From contig JAKSYS010000574.1 in assembly GCA_022925895.1 (NCBI GenBank), positions 1 to 41,159 on the forward strand: DNA of 41,159 bases, in the 5' to 3' direction. The notes under the pieces were generated by a model. The model did not search any database. It was not told where the DNA came from and worked only from the letters and a program-made list of their open reading frames with translations. The first letter of the stretch is position 1, and each line of letters opens with the position of its first letter. The DNA is from Fragilaria crotonensis (Eukaryota; Bacillariophyta; Fragilariophyceae; Fragilariales; Fragilariaceae). Both the position numbers and the translations under genes were made by a program. Positions 1-9,815 of this stretch are shown here, in pieces.

Positions 1-2836
1 GGTGGCATCCCATGGGCACCACCATGACAATGCCAATGAAGGCTGACCAAATTATTTTTATGCATCGCCAAGTCTGATCTCAGATTCTGCATCTATGGTG
101 GAATGCAACATGAGATGCAGTGCAGTATGGCAAATACTATTGCGCACTGATCAATGGGTATTTCAGTTGCAATCATGGGTGGCATCCCATTGGCACAACC
201 ATGACAATGCCAATGAAGATTGACAGAATTATTTTTATGCATCTCCAAGTCTGATCTCAGATTTTGCATCTATGGTGGAATGCAACATGAGATGCAGTGC
301 AGTATGGCAAATACTATTGCACACTGGTCAATGAGTATTTCAGTTGCAATCATGGGTGGCATCCCATGGGCACAACCATGACAATGCCAATGAAGATTGA
401 CAGGATTATTTTTATGCATCTCCAAGTCTGATCTCAGATTTTGCATCTATGGTGGAATGCCACATGAGATGCAGCACAGTGTGGCAAATACTATTGCACA
501 CTGATCAATGGGTATTTCAGTTGCAATCATGGGTGGCATCCCATGGGCACCACCATGACAATACCAATGAAGACTGACCAAATTATTTTTATGCATCGCC
601 AAGTCTGATCTCAGATTCTGCATCTATGGTGGAATGCCACATGAGATGCAGCGCAATATGGCAAATACTATTGCACACTGATCAATGGGTATTTCAGTTG
701 CAATCATGGGTGGCATCCCATTGGCACAACCATGACAATGTTAATGAAGATTGACAGAACTATTTTTATGCATCTCCAAGTCTGATCTCAGATTCTGCAT
801 CTATGGTGGAATGCCACATGAGATGCAGTGCAGTATGGCAAATACTATTGCACACTGATCAATGGGTATTTCAGTTGCAATCATGGGTGGCATCCCATGG
901 GCACCACCATGACAATGCCAATGAAGGCTGACAGAATTATTTTTATGCATCTCCAAGTCTGATCTCAGATTCGGCATCTATGGTGGAATGCCACATGAGA
1001 TGCAGCACAGTATGGCAAATACTATTGCACACTGATCAATGGGTATTTCAGTTGCAATCATGGGTGGCATCCCATTGGCACAACCATGACAATGCCAATG
1101 AAGACTGACAGAATTATTTTGATGCATCTCCAAGTCTGATCTCAGATTCTGCATCTATGGTGGAATGCCACATGAGATGCAGTGCAGTATGGCAAATACT
1201 ATTGCACACTGATCAATGGGTATTTCAGTTGCAATCATGGGTGGCATCCCATGGGCACCACCATGACAATGCCAATGAAGGCTGACAGAATTATTTTTAT
1301 GCATCTCCAAGTCTGATCTCAGATTCTGCATCTATGGTGGAATGCCACATGAGATGCAGTGCAGTATGGCAAATACTATTGCACACTGATCAATGGGTAT
1401 TTCAGTTGCAATCATGGGTGGCATCCCATTGGCACCACCATGACAATGCCAATGAAGACTGACAGAATTATTTTTATGCATCTCCAAGTCTGATCTCAGA
1501 TTCTGCATCTATGGTGGAATGCCACATGAGATGCTGTGCAGTATGGCAAATACTATTGCGCACTGATCAATGGGTATTTCAGTTGCAATCATGGGTGGCA
1601 TCCCATTGGCACCACCATGCCAATGTCAATGAAGATTGACAGAAATATTTTTATGCATCTCCAAGTCTGATCTCAGATTTTGCATCTATGGTGGAATGCA
1701 ACATGAGATGCAGCACAGTATGGCAAATACTATTGCACACTGGTCAATGAGTATTTCAGTTGCAATCATGGGTGGCATCCCATTGGCACAACCATGCCAA
1801 TGCCAATGAAGATTGACAGAATTATTTTTATGCATCTCCAAGTCTGATCTCAGATTTTGCATCTATGGTGGAATGCAACATGAGATGCAGCGCAGTATGG
1901 CAAATACTATTGCACACTGGTCAATGGATATTTCAGTTGCAATCATGGGTAGCATCTCATGGGCACCACCATGACAATGCCAATGAAGACTGACAGAATT
2001 GTTTTGATACATCTCCAAGTCTGATCTCAGATTTTGCATCTATGGTGGAATGCAACATGAGATGCAGCGCAGTATGGCAAATACTATTGCACACTGGTCA
2101 ATGGATACTTCAGTTGCAATCATGGGTAGCATCTCATGGGCACCACCATGACAATGCCAATGAAGACTGACAGAATTGTTTTGATACATCTCCAAGGCTG
2201 ATCTCAGATTCTGCATCTATGGTGGAATGCCACATGAGATGCAGTGCAGTATGGCAAATACTATTGCACACTGGTCAATGGGTAATTCAGTTGCAATCAT
2301 GGGAGGCATCCCATTGGCACCACCATGACAATGCCAATGAAGGCTGACAGAATTGTTTTGATGCATCTCCAAGTCTGATCTCAGATTCTGCATCTATGGT
2401 GGAATGCCACATGAGATGCAGCGCAGTATGGCAAATACTATTGCACACTGGTCAATGGGTATTTCAGTTGCAATCATGGGTGGCATCCCATGGGCACAAC
2501 CATGACAATGTTAATGAAGATTGACAGAATTATTTTTATGCATCTCCAAGTCTGATCTCAGATTCTGCATCTATGGTGGAATGCCACATGAGATGCAGTG
2601 CAGTATGGCAAATACTATTGCACACTGGTCAATGGGTATTTCAGTTGCAATCATGGGAGGCATCCCATTGGCACCACCATGACAATGCCAATGAAGACTG
2701 ACTGAATTATTTTTATGCATCTCCAAGTATGACCTCAGATTCTGCATCTATGGTGGAATGCCACATGAGATGCAGCACAGTATGGCAAATACCATTGCAC
2801 ACTGGTCAATGAATATTCAGTTGCAATCATGGGAGG
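1..2836. repeat. 177-bp satellite array, 16 tandem monomers
   Basis: The anchor GGCATC (AGCATC in two copies) recurs at 4, 181, 358, 535, 712, 889, 1066, 1243, 1420, 1597, 1774, 1951, 2128, 2305, 2482, 2659 and, degenerate, near 2836. Every step read is 177 bp; the last monomer has compensating small changes. The array runs off the left window edge, so its full size is unknown. Each monomer carries an 8-bp inverted repeat (TGCATCTC at 238-245, GAGATGCA at 289-296 in monomer 2). Although 177 is divisible by three, no frame stays open across the array, so it is not a coding repeat. The length is close to one nucleosome repeat, like many centromeric or heterochromatic satellites; that role is inference. 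Confidence 0.97.
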
Positions 2837-3207
2837 GGTCCAATGGGAACCACCATGTCAATGTTATTTTACTCTGAAGCATTTTTTGCATGCATATCTT
2901 AGTCTGATGTTCAGCTAGGGAGTACTTGCAGCACCATCTCTAGTTTAGTTTTCCGGTCATGCATTATTCTTCGTGCATAACATTTCTTCATGGGCAATTA
3001 CCCATTAAGGATTCCTGAAATGTTAAATGGGAAAGGGTAAGCATTTCTCTAAAGTGTTTGTCAAGAATCAAGCTTTATTTTTTATGTGTGTTCTTTTCAC
3101 ATCACCATGCCGAGGTCCAGGAATGGAACAAGACCATTCCTACTTCCTACTGTGCAGTTCATTACTGTACATTCTCTACTGTCGTATTTTTTGGGAAAAT
3201 CTGTCGG
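2837..3207. other. Decayed satellite copy and spacer
   Basis: 2837-2980 is a degenerate seventeenth monomer. Pieces such as the TTTTTGCATGCAT segment and the AGTCTGATGTTCAG segment align with the monomer's central part, after which similarity fades. No convincing gene is present; the short open frame at 3027-3236 has no recognisable features. Confidence 0.6.
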
Positions 3208-3300
3208 CCCACCCAGGCCCACCCATGAAATCCTGAGCTGACCCAAAACCCACCCTTTACCCAATGGGTTTGGGTGGGCCGTGGGTTTGGGTGGGCTGGG
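3208..3300. repeat. C-run/G-run inverted repeat with G-quadruplex potential
   Basis: Runs of CCC at 3208-3262 are followed by seven GGG runs with 1-4 nt loops at 3266-3300. The two halves are partly complementary (GGCCCACCCA on the left, TGGGTGGGCC on the right). The G-rich half satisfies the usual G-quadruplex pattern and the whole could also fold as a long stem. No gene overlaps it convincingly. Confidence 0.7.
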
Positions 3301-3460
3301 TTTGAAATTCCCGTCTCTGCTCAGTACTCCGCCGAGTACTAGTAGCGAGTAGACCGGTACTCTACAAGTACCGGTACTAATACCGGTAGTACTGTCAGGA
3401 ACTTAAACCTTGTTTTAAGTTTTTCTGGAGTACTACTAGTAGTAGCGAGCTAGTACATAC
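3301..3460. repeat. AGTACT/ACCGGT-rich hairpin cluster
   Basis: Short inverted repeats are packed together. ACCGGTACT at 3353-3361 pairs perfectly with AGTACCGGT at 3367-3375 around a 5-nt loop. A second hairpin of AACTTAAA against TTTAAGTT lies near 3400-3421. Similar GTAC-rich sequence recurs at 29780-30660 and 34400-34560, so it may be a dispersed repeat. 3461-3656 shows nothing further. Confidence 0.5.
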
Positions 3461-3656
3461 CCAATATATATATTATGAGATTTTAATCCATCATCATTCA
3501 TCATAGCAAGGGTGCACCTGTTATTGTCTTTTCCGGTACTTGCGCTAGCCCTTAAAGAAACCCTCGACGCTCCCCAGCAGCGCCTTTTATGTCCTTGTAT
3601 CCTCTTGTACTCAGCACAAATTGTACTCAGTAAACCTGATTGATCTTGTGCCAGCA

Positions 3657-6228
3657 TCACGTCCAACCAGGATGCATGTCGATGGTCGAATAGAGATCTT
3701 CCACCCACTCCAGGTCGCTCATTGAAATTCCGCTCAACGGAGGATCGCAGCGCCGTGGAATGTGCAAATCGTAGTAGTACTTATCTGATTTGCTGCTCCA
3801 CTCCTTGTTCCTGCTTTTCGGTTGTTTTTCATTATCAAGCTGCCGAGAGTGACGCGTCTCGTCCAGACACTGCGAAGAGGGATTACGACCCTGTCTTTGC
3901 GCCGTAGCAGTCTTTCGCAATCGGACTTTGGTGCTTGCATTATCGCAAATAGGAATTTCATAACTGGCGCAATCCTTCGCGTCTGTGATGGCCGTCGCCT
4001 CGGGTTCTTTGCTCCCCACCCTTTCCTTGCAACTGTCGCTGCGTCTCAAGGTCCGCCTTCGCTGCAAGGTCACGTTTTCGTCAGAAATTGACATACCCTC
4101 TTTGCAATTTGAGCTGCTTCGCAAGGAAGGCTTTCTCTGCGATCTCTTTTCCTCGTCAGAAAAGCGCACTTCAGGAACCTCATCTGCTAGGTCAATAGGA
4201 AAAGAATTGTCATCCGCGCCGAAAGAGGCTGCGGAGGAGCCTAGATTCAGGATGGGTTCCTTGACGTGACCTCCCAACAACTCGGTACCGTCCATTGAGA
4301 GATCACTCATCGGAGTTACACTGCCTTGAGGGATGATGAGCTCATCCAAAGTCGGACGTGGTTTGCCTACTTGACGAAGTCGGCGCCGGGTTTCCAAACT
4401 CAACAAAGCAGTGAGCTTACGATCCAACTCTCTCAAGGCATCAAGATCTCGCCTGATCTGTACATCTGTTTTCGAGGTGATTTTATAAGGCTTCGAAATA
4501 CCTCTTGTTGCAACGTCACCAAGCGCGCTACCGCTCAAACGTGCCACCAGGGATTCCATTTCCTCACCAAAAACATGGGGTTGCTCATGGGCATCGTCAG
4601 TCGATGCGCATGAGCCTAGATCCAAGCAGGATTTCTCGTACAAGCCCTCCTCCCAATCAAGGTCGTCCATCGATATTCCACTCATCGGGGTGTCGGTGAG
4701 TTTTGGAATGAGGAAATCAATGGAAACTCGAGGGATCGACTTGCTCCTGGCCTTCCTCCGCTGTTGTGCGCTCAATTTTGAAACGTCCTCGACTTGCTTC
4801 TTTTGGCGCCGAGCTTCCAAATAATTCAATGAGGGTTCGTTCACCAAATCGTCATTGAACCGATAAGCATTTTCAAAGATCCGTGCTCCTACGTCTTTCG
4901 CATTCATACATGGGATTCCGTCCGTTTTCTTCTTGACGGTGAGCGTGGCCGTTTCTTCGGGCTCCTCACCAAGTTGTTTGCTCGGCCTGCGTCCCGTCCT
5001 TTCCTTGAAGGTCGAGTCAAATCCATCGCTCTTGGCGACAGTAATTGAGCCTTTGGTACTTCGCAAACTTGTACCAAGTGGATCGATGCTCTTGCTCTTC
5101 TTTTTCTTCTCGGACGAGTCAGTCCTACTCTTTACCTTTTCGGACGCACACTTACTTCTTCTTCTTCTTCTTCTTTTCGGACGCATCAGATCTCCTCTTC
5201 GTCCTTTCAGACGACCCGGCGGTGCTGGTAATGATCTCGGACGCCGACCTTTTCATCGCCTTGGCAAATGCCCCATCCGTGCAGGTCATGATTTCGGACG
5301 CAGCTCGGGTCGCCTTCTTTTCAGACGACCCATTCGCGTTAGGAATGATTTCGGAAGCAGCTCGGCTCATCTTCTTTTTCGACGACCCTGCCCTGCTGGC
5401 AACACCATCGGATGCTGACTTGCTCATTTTCTTTTCAGACAGCTCAACAGTGCTAGTAATCAACTCGGACGATACTACGCTAAACTTCTTTTCGGACGAC
5501 CCAGAACTGCTCTTCTTCTTCTTCTTCTGTGAAGACCCAGCCGTGCTGGGAATGATTTTAGACGACGACGGTCTCGAATTCTTTCCAAATGACCCAGCCG
5601 TGATAGTAATGAAATCGGACGATCTTCGACGCAACTTCTTTTCGGACGACCCAGAGCTGCTCTTCGTCTTTTCAGACGACTCAGCGGTGTTGGAATTGAT
5701 TTCTGAGGCTAAAGATGAGCCACGCCGCTTGCGCATCGTCTGTTCGGACGACCCAGAGCTGCTCTTCGTCTTTTCAGACGACTCAGCGGTGTTGGTAGTG
5801 ATTTCTGACGCTGATATACTCATCCTCCTTTCGGAAGACCCGCACATCGGCTGTCCGGACGATTCAGCCGGGCTGGATAGGGTTTCGGTCGCTGATTTGT
5901 CCGTTATCATTTCATACGACTCAGCCGTTCTGGTAGCGATTGCAGAGGTTGACCTTCTTCTCCTATTTTCCGTCTTGCTCTTTGTCCTCAAAGAGGACTC
6001 AGAACGCACAGATGTGTCTAACCGAGACGACGACCTTTCACGTTGCCTTCTGGTAGAACTTCTGCGTCTTCTCCTCGTTGAATCTGACGACATTGCTTTC
6101 GTGTCACCAATTGCATGAAAACCCTCGATTTCGCCATAGATTCTGGTGTCAGAATTAGGCTTTGCTTTGGTTCCAAGAGAGCTCCTTGGATCAGAAGCGA
6201 CGACGGAGGCCATGTTTTCAGGCCCCAT
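3657..6228 (-). CDS. Ser/Lys-rich low-complexity protein, two reading frames joined
   Basis: The first part (6228 to 5152, 358 residues) has about 35 ordinary N-terminal residues. It then carries many imperfect units of about 20 residues built on SSEKK and ASEIITSTAGSSEK, ending in a poly-Lys run encoded by an AAG microsatellite. The second part (about 5186 down to 3657) lies in another frame and continues the Ser/Lys style. It ends with three copies of a module around PMSGISMDDLDW, SVTPMSDLSMDG and PLSGISMSDLEW. The frames can be joined by an 88-nt GT-AG intron (5068-5155) or by a +1 shift at AAG-TAA. No signal peptide or membrane segment is visible, so a nuclear or cytoplasmic protein is likely; the composition recalls silaffins, but without a secretion signal. 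The antisense frame is also open because of the repeats. I do not recognise the family. Confidence 0.6.
5068..5155 (-). other. Candidate 88-nt intron (or frameshift site) in the Ser/Lys-rich gene
   Basis: Directly after the AAG run the minus strand reads GTAAGTG, a perfect 5' splice site; the first-frame stop TAA is part of it. Splicing to the AG at plus 5068-5069 removes 88 nt in phase 2 and restores the downstream frame. The acceptor has a weak pyrimidine tract. The removed stretch itself encodes repeat-like residues in the second frame, so a real +1 shift or an assembly error in the microsatellite is the competing explanation. Confidence 0.45.
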
Positions 6229-7056
6229 TTTTTATATATAGAGAGAAGTTGTTACTTTCGGACGAGCTTTGACATGTGTTCGGCTGATGTGTCGTGGTTC
6301 GTGAGCTGTTGTCATGGGACTTCTGATTGGCGGGATTCGATATGATTTATTGTGGATGACAGTTTGTACGGTAGGCGATATAAATTGCGATGTCTTATCT
6401 CGAACACTATGACGAAGTACTCTTGGGTGAAATGAGAATACGATTAAACAGAGTTTTGCTCCGGCATTCGTTTTTGTTTTTGTCCGTCTCACAAGAGAAC
6501 CGCCGGATCGGGGTACGCGCTATGTTCTACCGTGCGAGGACGGTGATAACCCTATAATTAGTTTTTTATATACAATATTTAATGAAAGTTGACCCTAGTT
6601 CATTTAAGTCTGTGCAGTTTCGAGATACAAGTTGGACTCTCTGAATAATTCTTAAGAACCAAAAAGTACGTCATTCAATGTTGAGACTGCATCTAACAAG
6701 TGGTCGCTTTTAGGGCCCCTCGTTCCTGGCATGTATTGGCCAAGTACACGATGCTCCAATCGGGATTTGGATAAATCTTTTACAGCCGTGCGAGTAGTTT
6801 GAGTTTCTGATTCTGATGCTTTTCTTGTCGCTGTACCACTCGAAGTAGAAGCATGCATAGATGCATAGCATGTCACTACCATAGAGACGTCGTGTTTTCT
6901 ATGTGTACCCTGGTGCTGTAAATCTGAAATGGAGCGCTCCCACAACTTCTTAATTTTTGGGGTCCTACTGTATACTGTAGATTTGAATCTCAATTTTACA
7001 TCCAAATCGCAACTGCAAAGATTCCATTACACGTGTTGAAAGTTATTCGAATTACA
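6229..7056. other. Intergenic region, no convincing gene
   Basis: Only short open frames are present. The longest on the minus strand (6652-7005, 117 codons) has no recognisable domain. The region ends at the Harbinger target duplication. Confidence 0.5.
6230..6240 (-). promoter_or_regulatory. TATA-like sequence next to the start codon
   Basis: The minus strand reads TATATATAAAA immediately before the ATG at 6228. If it is a working TATA box, transcription would begin inside the proposed coding sequence and a downstream start codon would be used. It may be only an AT-rich 5' leader. Confidence 0.3.
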
Positions 7057-7059
7057 TTA

Positions 7060-7074
7060 GAGCATCTTTAAAGG
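7060..7074 (+). repeat. Left terminal inverted repeat of the Harbinger element
   Basis: GAGCATCTTTAAAGG, preceded by the TTA duplication. It matches the complement of 11001-11015 at all 15 positions. Confidence 0.93.
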
Positions 7075-7183
7075 TAGCCTTGAATTTTTGAGCAGATGAC
7101 GTAAATTTGATGCTCCGTAACGGTTTTGTAGTATGACGGTTTTCCTTTTTTGGCGGGACGACTCAAAAATTGTGTGTGCAAAT

Positions 7184-7198
7184 GGCAACATTTAAGGC
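7184..7198 (+). repeat. Subterminal inverted repeat, left copy
   Basis: GGCAACATTTAAGGC; its perfect complement is at 10916-10930, 85 bp inside the right terminus (this copy is 124 bp inside the left). A degenerate copy (GGCAACATTTTTAGGC) lies near 7253. In this family the Myb-like protein is known to bind subterminal sites, so these are candidate binding sites. Confidence 0.7.
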
Positions 7199-7354
7199 AA
7201 CCCGAAGTTTTTTCTTTTTGGCGGGACGACTCAAACATTGCTCGTGCGAATGGCAACATTTTTAGGCAGCAGCCGTCAGAACATTGTTGTTGTTTCATAA
7301 AATTGCAACTTGCAATTTGGTTCTTCAAAACATTCGACAACGCATCGCAACAAG

Positions 7355-7910
7355 TCAACATCTTGCTCCACTTCGTGATAAGGTACCATCCAGTACGTAT
7401 CACGAAGTGAAGTAAGATCACTGACAATAAACAACGTCGGCGTTTTGTCGTATCTTTGAATTCGGTTCTCGACGATTCACAACGCATCGCAAGTCGATAT
7501 CTTGCTCCATTCTGTGATAGGGTACCATCCAGTACGTATCACAAGTGAAGTAAGATCTCTGACGACAACGACGTTGGCGTATTGTTGTTCATTTGAATTC
7601 GGTTGTTGACAAAACAGCCTGCGCATCGCAAGTCAATATTTTGCTCCATTTTGTGATAAGGTACCATCCAGTACATATCGCAAAGTGAAGCAAGATCTCT
7701 GACGACAACGACGTTGGCGTATCGTTGTTCATTTGAATTCGGTTGTTGACAATCCACAACGCATTGCAACTCGAACGCATATCTTGTTCCATTTGTGATA
7801 GGGTACCATCCAGTACGTATCACAAATTGAAGTAAGATATCCGTCGATAGCAACGTTGCTGGCATATTGTTGTGACTTTGAATTCAGTTTTAGACAATCC
7901 ACAACATAGC
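7355..7910. repeat. Four tandem ~140-bp hairpin-bearing units inside the Harbinger left arm
   Basis: GGTACCATCCAGTA recurs at 7382, 7521, 7660 and 7802, giving periods of 139, 139 and 142 bp. In each unit it is the loop of an inverted repeat. Unit 1 has 12-bp perfect arms (7369-7380 and 7398-7409); unit 4 has 9-10 bp arms in which a C-G pair is replaced by T-A on both sides. Between hairpins lies a conserved segment with GACGACAACGACGTTGGCG. The array ends just before the transposase gene and could be transposase-binding or promoter sequence. Confidence 0.8.
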
Positions 7911-8001
7911 AACTTCTAGATTGGGTACTACCATCTTGACTTGCAGACCTGATTTTATTCTAGTTGCTCTGCCACCAGCAGCGCTTGCATTGTTTTCCAA
8001 T

Positions 8002-9534
8002 ATGTCAGGTGCATCTGAGAAGGCTACTACAATGATGGTGCTTTTGATGACGGCAGCACTCCTTCCTATTTTGGTTGAGTTCATCCTGAACTATGAGAGG
8101 CAAAGGAAAGAGGAAGAAGTGAAAAGAAGAGCCTTACTTGCAGCTGAGGTTGCCCTCGGAGTAAGACGACAACTTGACGGTCGAGACCATCCACGCGGTG
8201 GCGAGGAGACAGCCCCCAAGCGACGGCGACGTTCACAATTCCGACACCAGCGTGCACAATTGGCTGTCCAAGAAGACTACTTTTCTCCGACTCCAGTGTT
8301 TGATGACAAACAGTACGAACGTATATTCAGGGTAACCAAGCAGATGACCCAAAACATGTTGAACATCTGTGCAATCACGGACCCATTTTTCACTTCGCAA
8401 CAGGATGTCAGTGGAAGGTACAACATAGATCCACTTGTAAAGGTTCTCATGGCACTTAAACTAGTTGCCTACGGTTGCTCTCCAAGTGCATTTCAAGACT
8501 ACTTCCAAATGAGCGAGGCAACAGCAAGAATTTGTCTTCTGAAGTTCTGCCAAATAGTGTCTCGAGATGAATCATTGCGAAGTGTTTTTGCTCGGAAAAT
8601 GACGCGAGCCGATGCAAAACGAATCTCTGCCATGCATGAGGCACAGCATGGAATGGCAGGGATGATCGGAAGTCTAGACTGTACTCACGTTTGTTGGAAA
8701 AACTGTCCCGTTGCCTGGCAAGGATCTCAGACCGGAAAAGAGGGGAAGCCAACGATTGTGCTGGAAGCTTTTGCGGACTTCAACTTGTGGTTCTGGCACC
8801 ACTCATTTGGGTGGCCGGGGTCACTAAACGATATTAACATATGGGATCGAAGCAGCCTTTTGAAGAGTTTTCTTGATGGTTCGTTTGCCGCCGATGTTGA
8901 TTTTGAGTTTGAGGTTGGAGGACGCGTTTTTAATCGGCTGTGGCTCATGGTGGATGGAATCTATCCAGAGCTTTCTAGGTTTGTGAAGACAGTTGAGGAG
9001 CCTTCTGATCGCAAAGCATCGGCGTATGCAAAGTGGCAGGAAGCTGCGAAAAACATTGAGCGTGCATTTGGTGTGTTACAACGAAAGTTTCATGTCCTCG
9101 TACGCAAGATAGAGATGTGGTATGTTGGTGACATTGCATGCGTGGTGAACACATGTATAATGCTGCATAACATGATGGTTTCACATCGAATTGACACTGA
9201 TGAGGTTGAATCGGAGGTTCTCTATGTTTATGACGGGCGTTTGGAAACTGATGAACAAGATATTGCACCAGGAGCAGGTCTCGAACCAGAGCAACAACAT
9301 GTGAACAGAAGAGCGGCAGAGATGGAGTTACATCAGCAGCTATTTGAAATCAACAGACAGGATTGTCATTTGAGTTATCAGCAAAAAGCAATCATTGACT
9401 CGCTTCGATTCCAGTATGTACAGCAAAGGTGGGAGTGTTTATACAATTTGGAAGAACACCATCGATTGAAGAACGCGTGTATGGATCAGCTCCTACTGAT
9501 GATGATGAACAGTAGGACAATCACGGATGTATGA
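8002..9534 (+). CDS. PIF/Harbinger DDE transposase
   Basis: This encodes the cut-and-paste transposase of the element, of the DDE_Tnp_4 (Harbinger) type. The catalytic acidic residues are visible from the ATG at 8002: D226 in GSLDCTHV, D277 in PGSLNDINIWDRS and E353 in KNIERAFGVLQRKF. The usual VDGIYP block sits between the second and third. An upstream helix-turn-helix-like segment (SPSAFQDYFQMSEATARICLLKFC) precedes the core. The frame is open further upstream to 7921 but 8002 is the first ATG. An oddity is a hydrophobic stretch near the N-terminus (MMVLLMTAALLPILVEFIL) followed by a charged region (RQRKEEEVKRR) and a basic RRRR cluster. At about 510 residues the length is somewhat above the family norm. 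The frame is undamaged, so activity is possible, but a partner Myb-like protein would be needed. Confidence 0.92.
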   Translation: MSGASEKATTMMVLLMTAALLPILVEFILNYERQRKEEEVKRRALLAAEVALGVRRQLDGRDHPRGGEETAPKRRRRSQFRHQRAQLAVQEDYFSPTPVFDDKQYERIFRVTKQMTQNMLNICAITDPFFTSQQDVSGRYNIDPLVKVLMALKLVAYGCSPSAFQDYFQMSEATARICLLKFCQIVSRDESLRSVFARKMTRADAKRISAMHEAQHGMAGMIGSLDCTHVCWKNCPVAWQGSQTGKEGKPTIVLEAFADFNLWFWHHSFGWPGSLNDINIWDRSSLLKSFLDGSFAADVDFEFEVGGRVFNRLWLMVDGIYPELSRFVKTVEEPSDRKASAYAKWQEAAKNIERAFGVLQRKFHVLVRKIEMWYVGDIACVVNTCIMLHNMMVSHRIDTDEVESEVLYVYDGRLETDEQDIAPGAGLEPEQQHVNRRAAEMELHQQLFEINRQDCHLSYQQKAIIDSLRFQYVQQRWECLYNLEEHHRLKNACMDQLLLMMMNSRTITDV

Positions 9535-9815
9535 GATTCCTCTCGTCATCTGGCACATCATTGCCCCTAGCACAAGACGGATTCCTGCTGGTCTGACCTG
9601 AGCCTGTCGACTCGAAACATGCAAGCACTGTACAAAAGAAGTGGTCTCAGCAGTCAATTGCGCTTTCCAAGAACAATCAAATGTGGAAGGAATTTCCGTG
9701 CCAAAAGGAGCGAATAACAACAGCTGCATCTAATTCTTCATCTCGTACTATTTCTACCACCTTGTTGCCACCTCATCTCCGACTATGTCTTCCAATAACT
9801 TTTGTTCCTATCTTG
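9535..9815. other. Spacer between convergent Harbinger genes
   Basis: This separates the 3' ends of the transposase and the Myb-like gene. Only short frames with no recognised content are present; it presumably contains both polyadenylation regions. Confidence 0.5.

Noticed and set aside
1-2836. CRISPR array
   Set aside because: The whole 177-bp unit is repeated, with no unique spacers between short repeats, and the context is eukaryotic.
3266-3300. Interstitial telomere repeat (GGGTTT)
   Set aside because: The runs are irregular (GGGTTTGGGTGGGCC), not a clean TTAGGG or TTTAGGG series.
3722-4613. Several plus-strand frames of 60-95 codons
   Set aside because: Antisense shadows of the second half of the Ser/Lys-rich gene.
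5045-6118. Long plus-strand frame (357 codons, Asp/Phe-rich repeats such as FFSDDPELL)
   Set aside because: It is the antisense of the Ser/Lys-rich repeat gene; repeats whose period is divisible by three keep the opposite strand open. Its start is a poly-Phe stretch from the AAG microsatellite.
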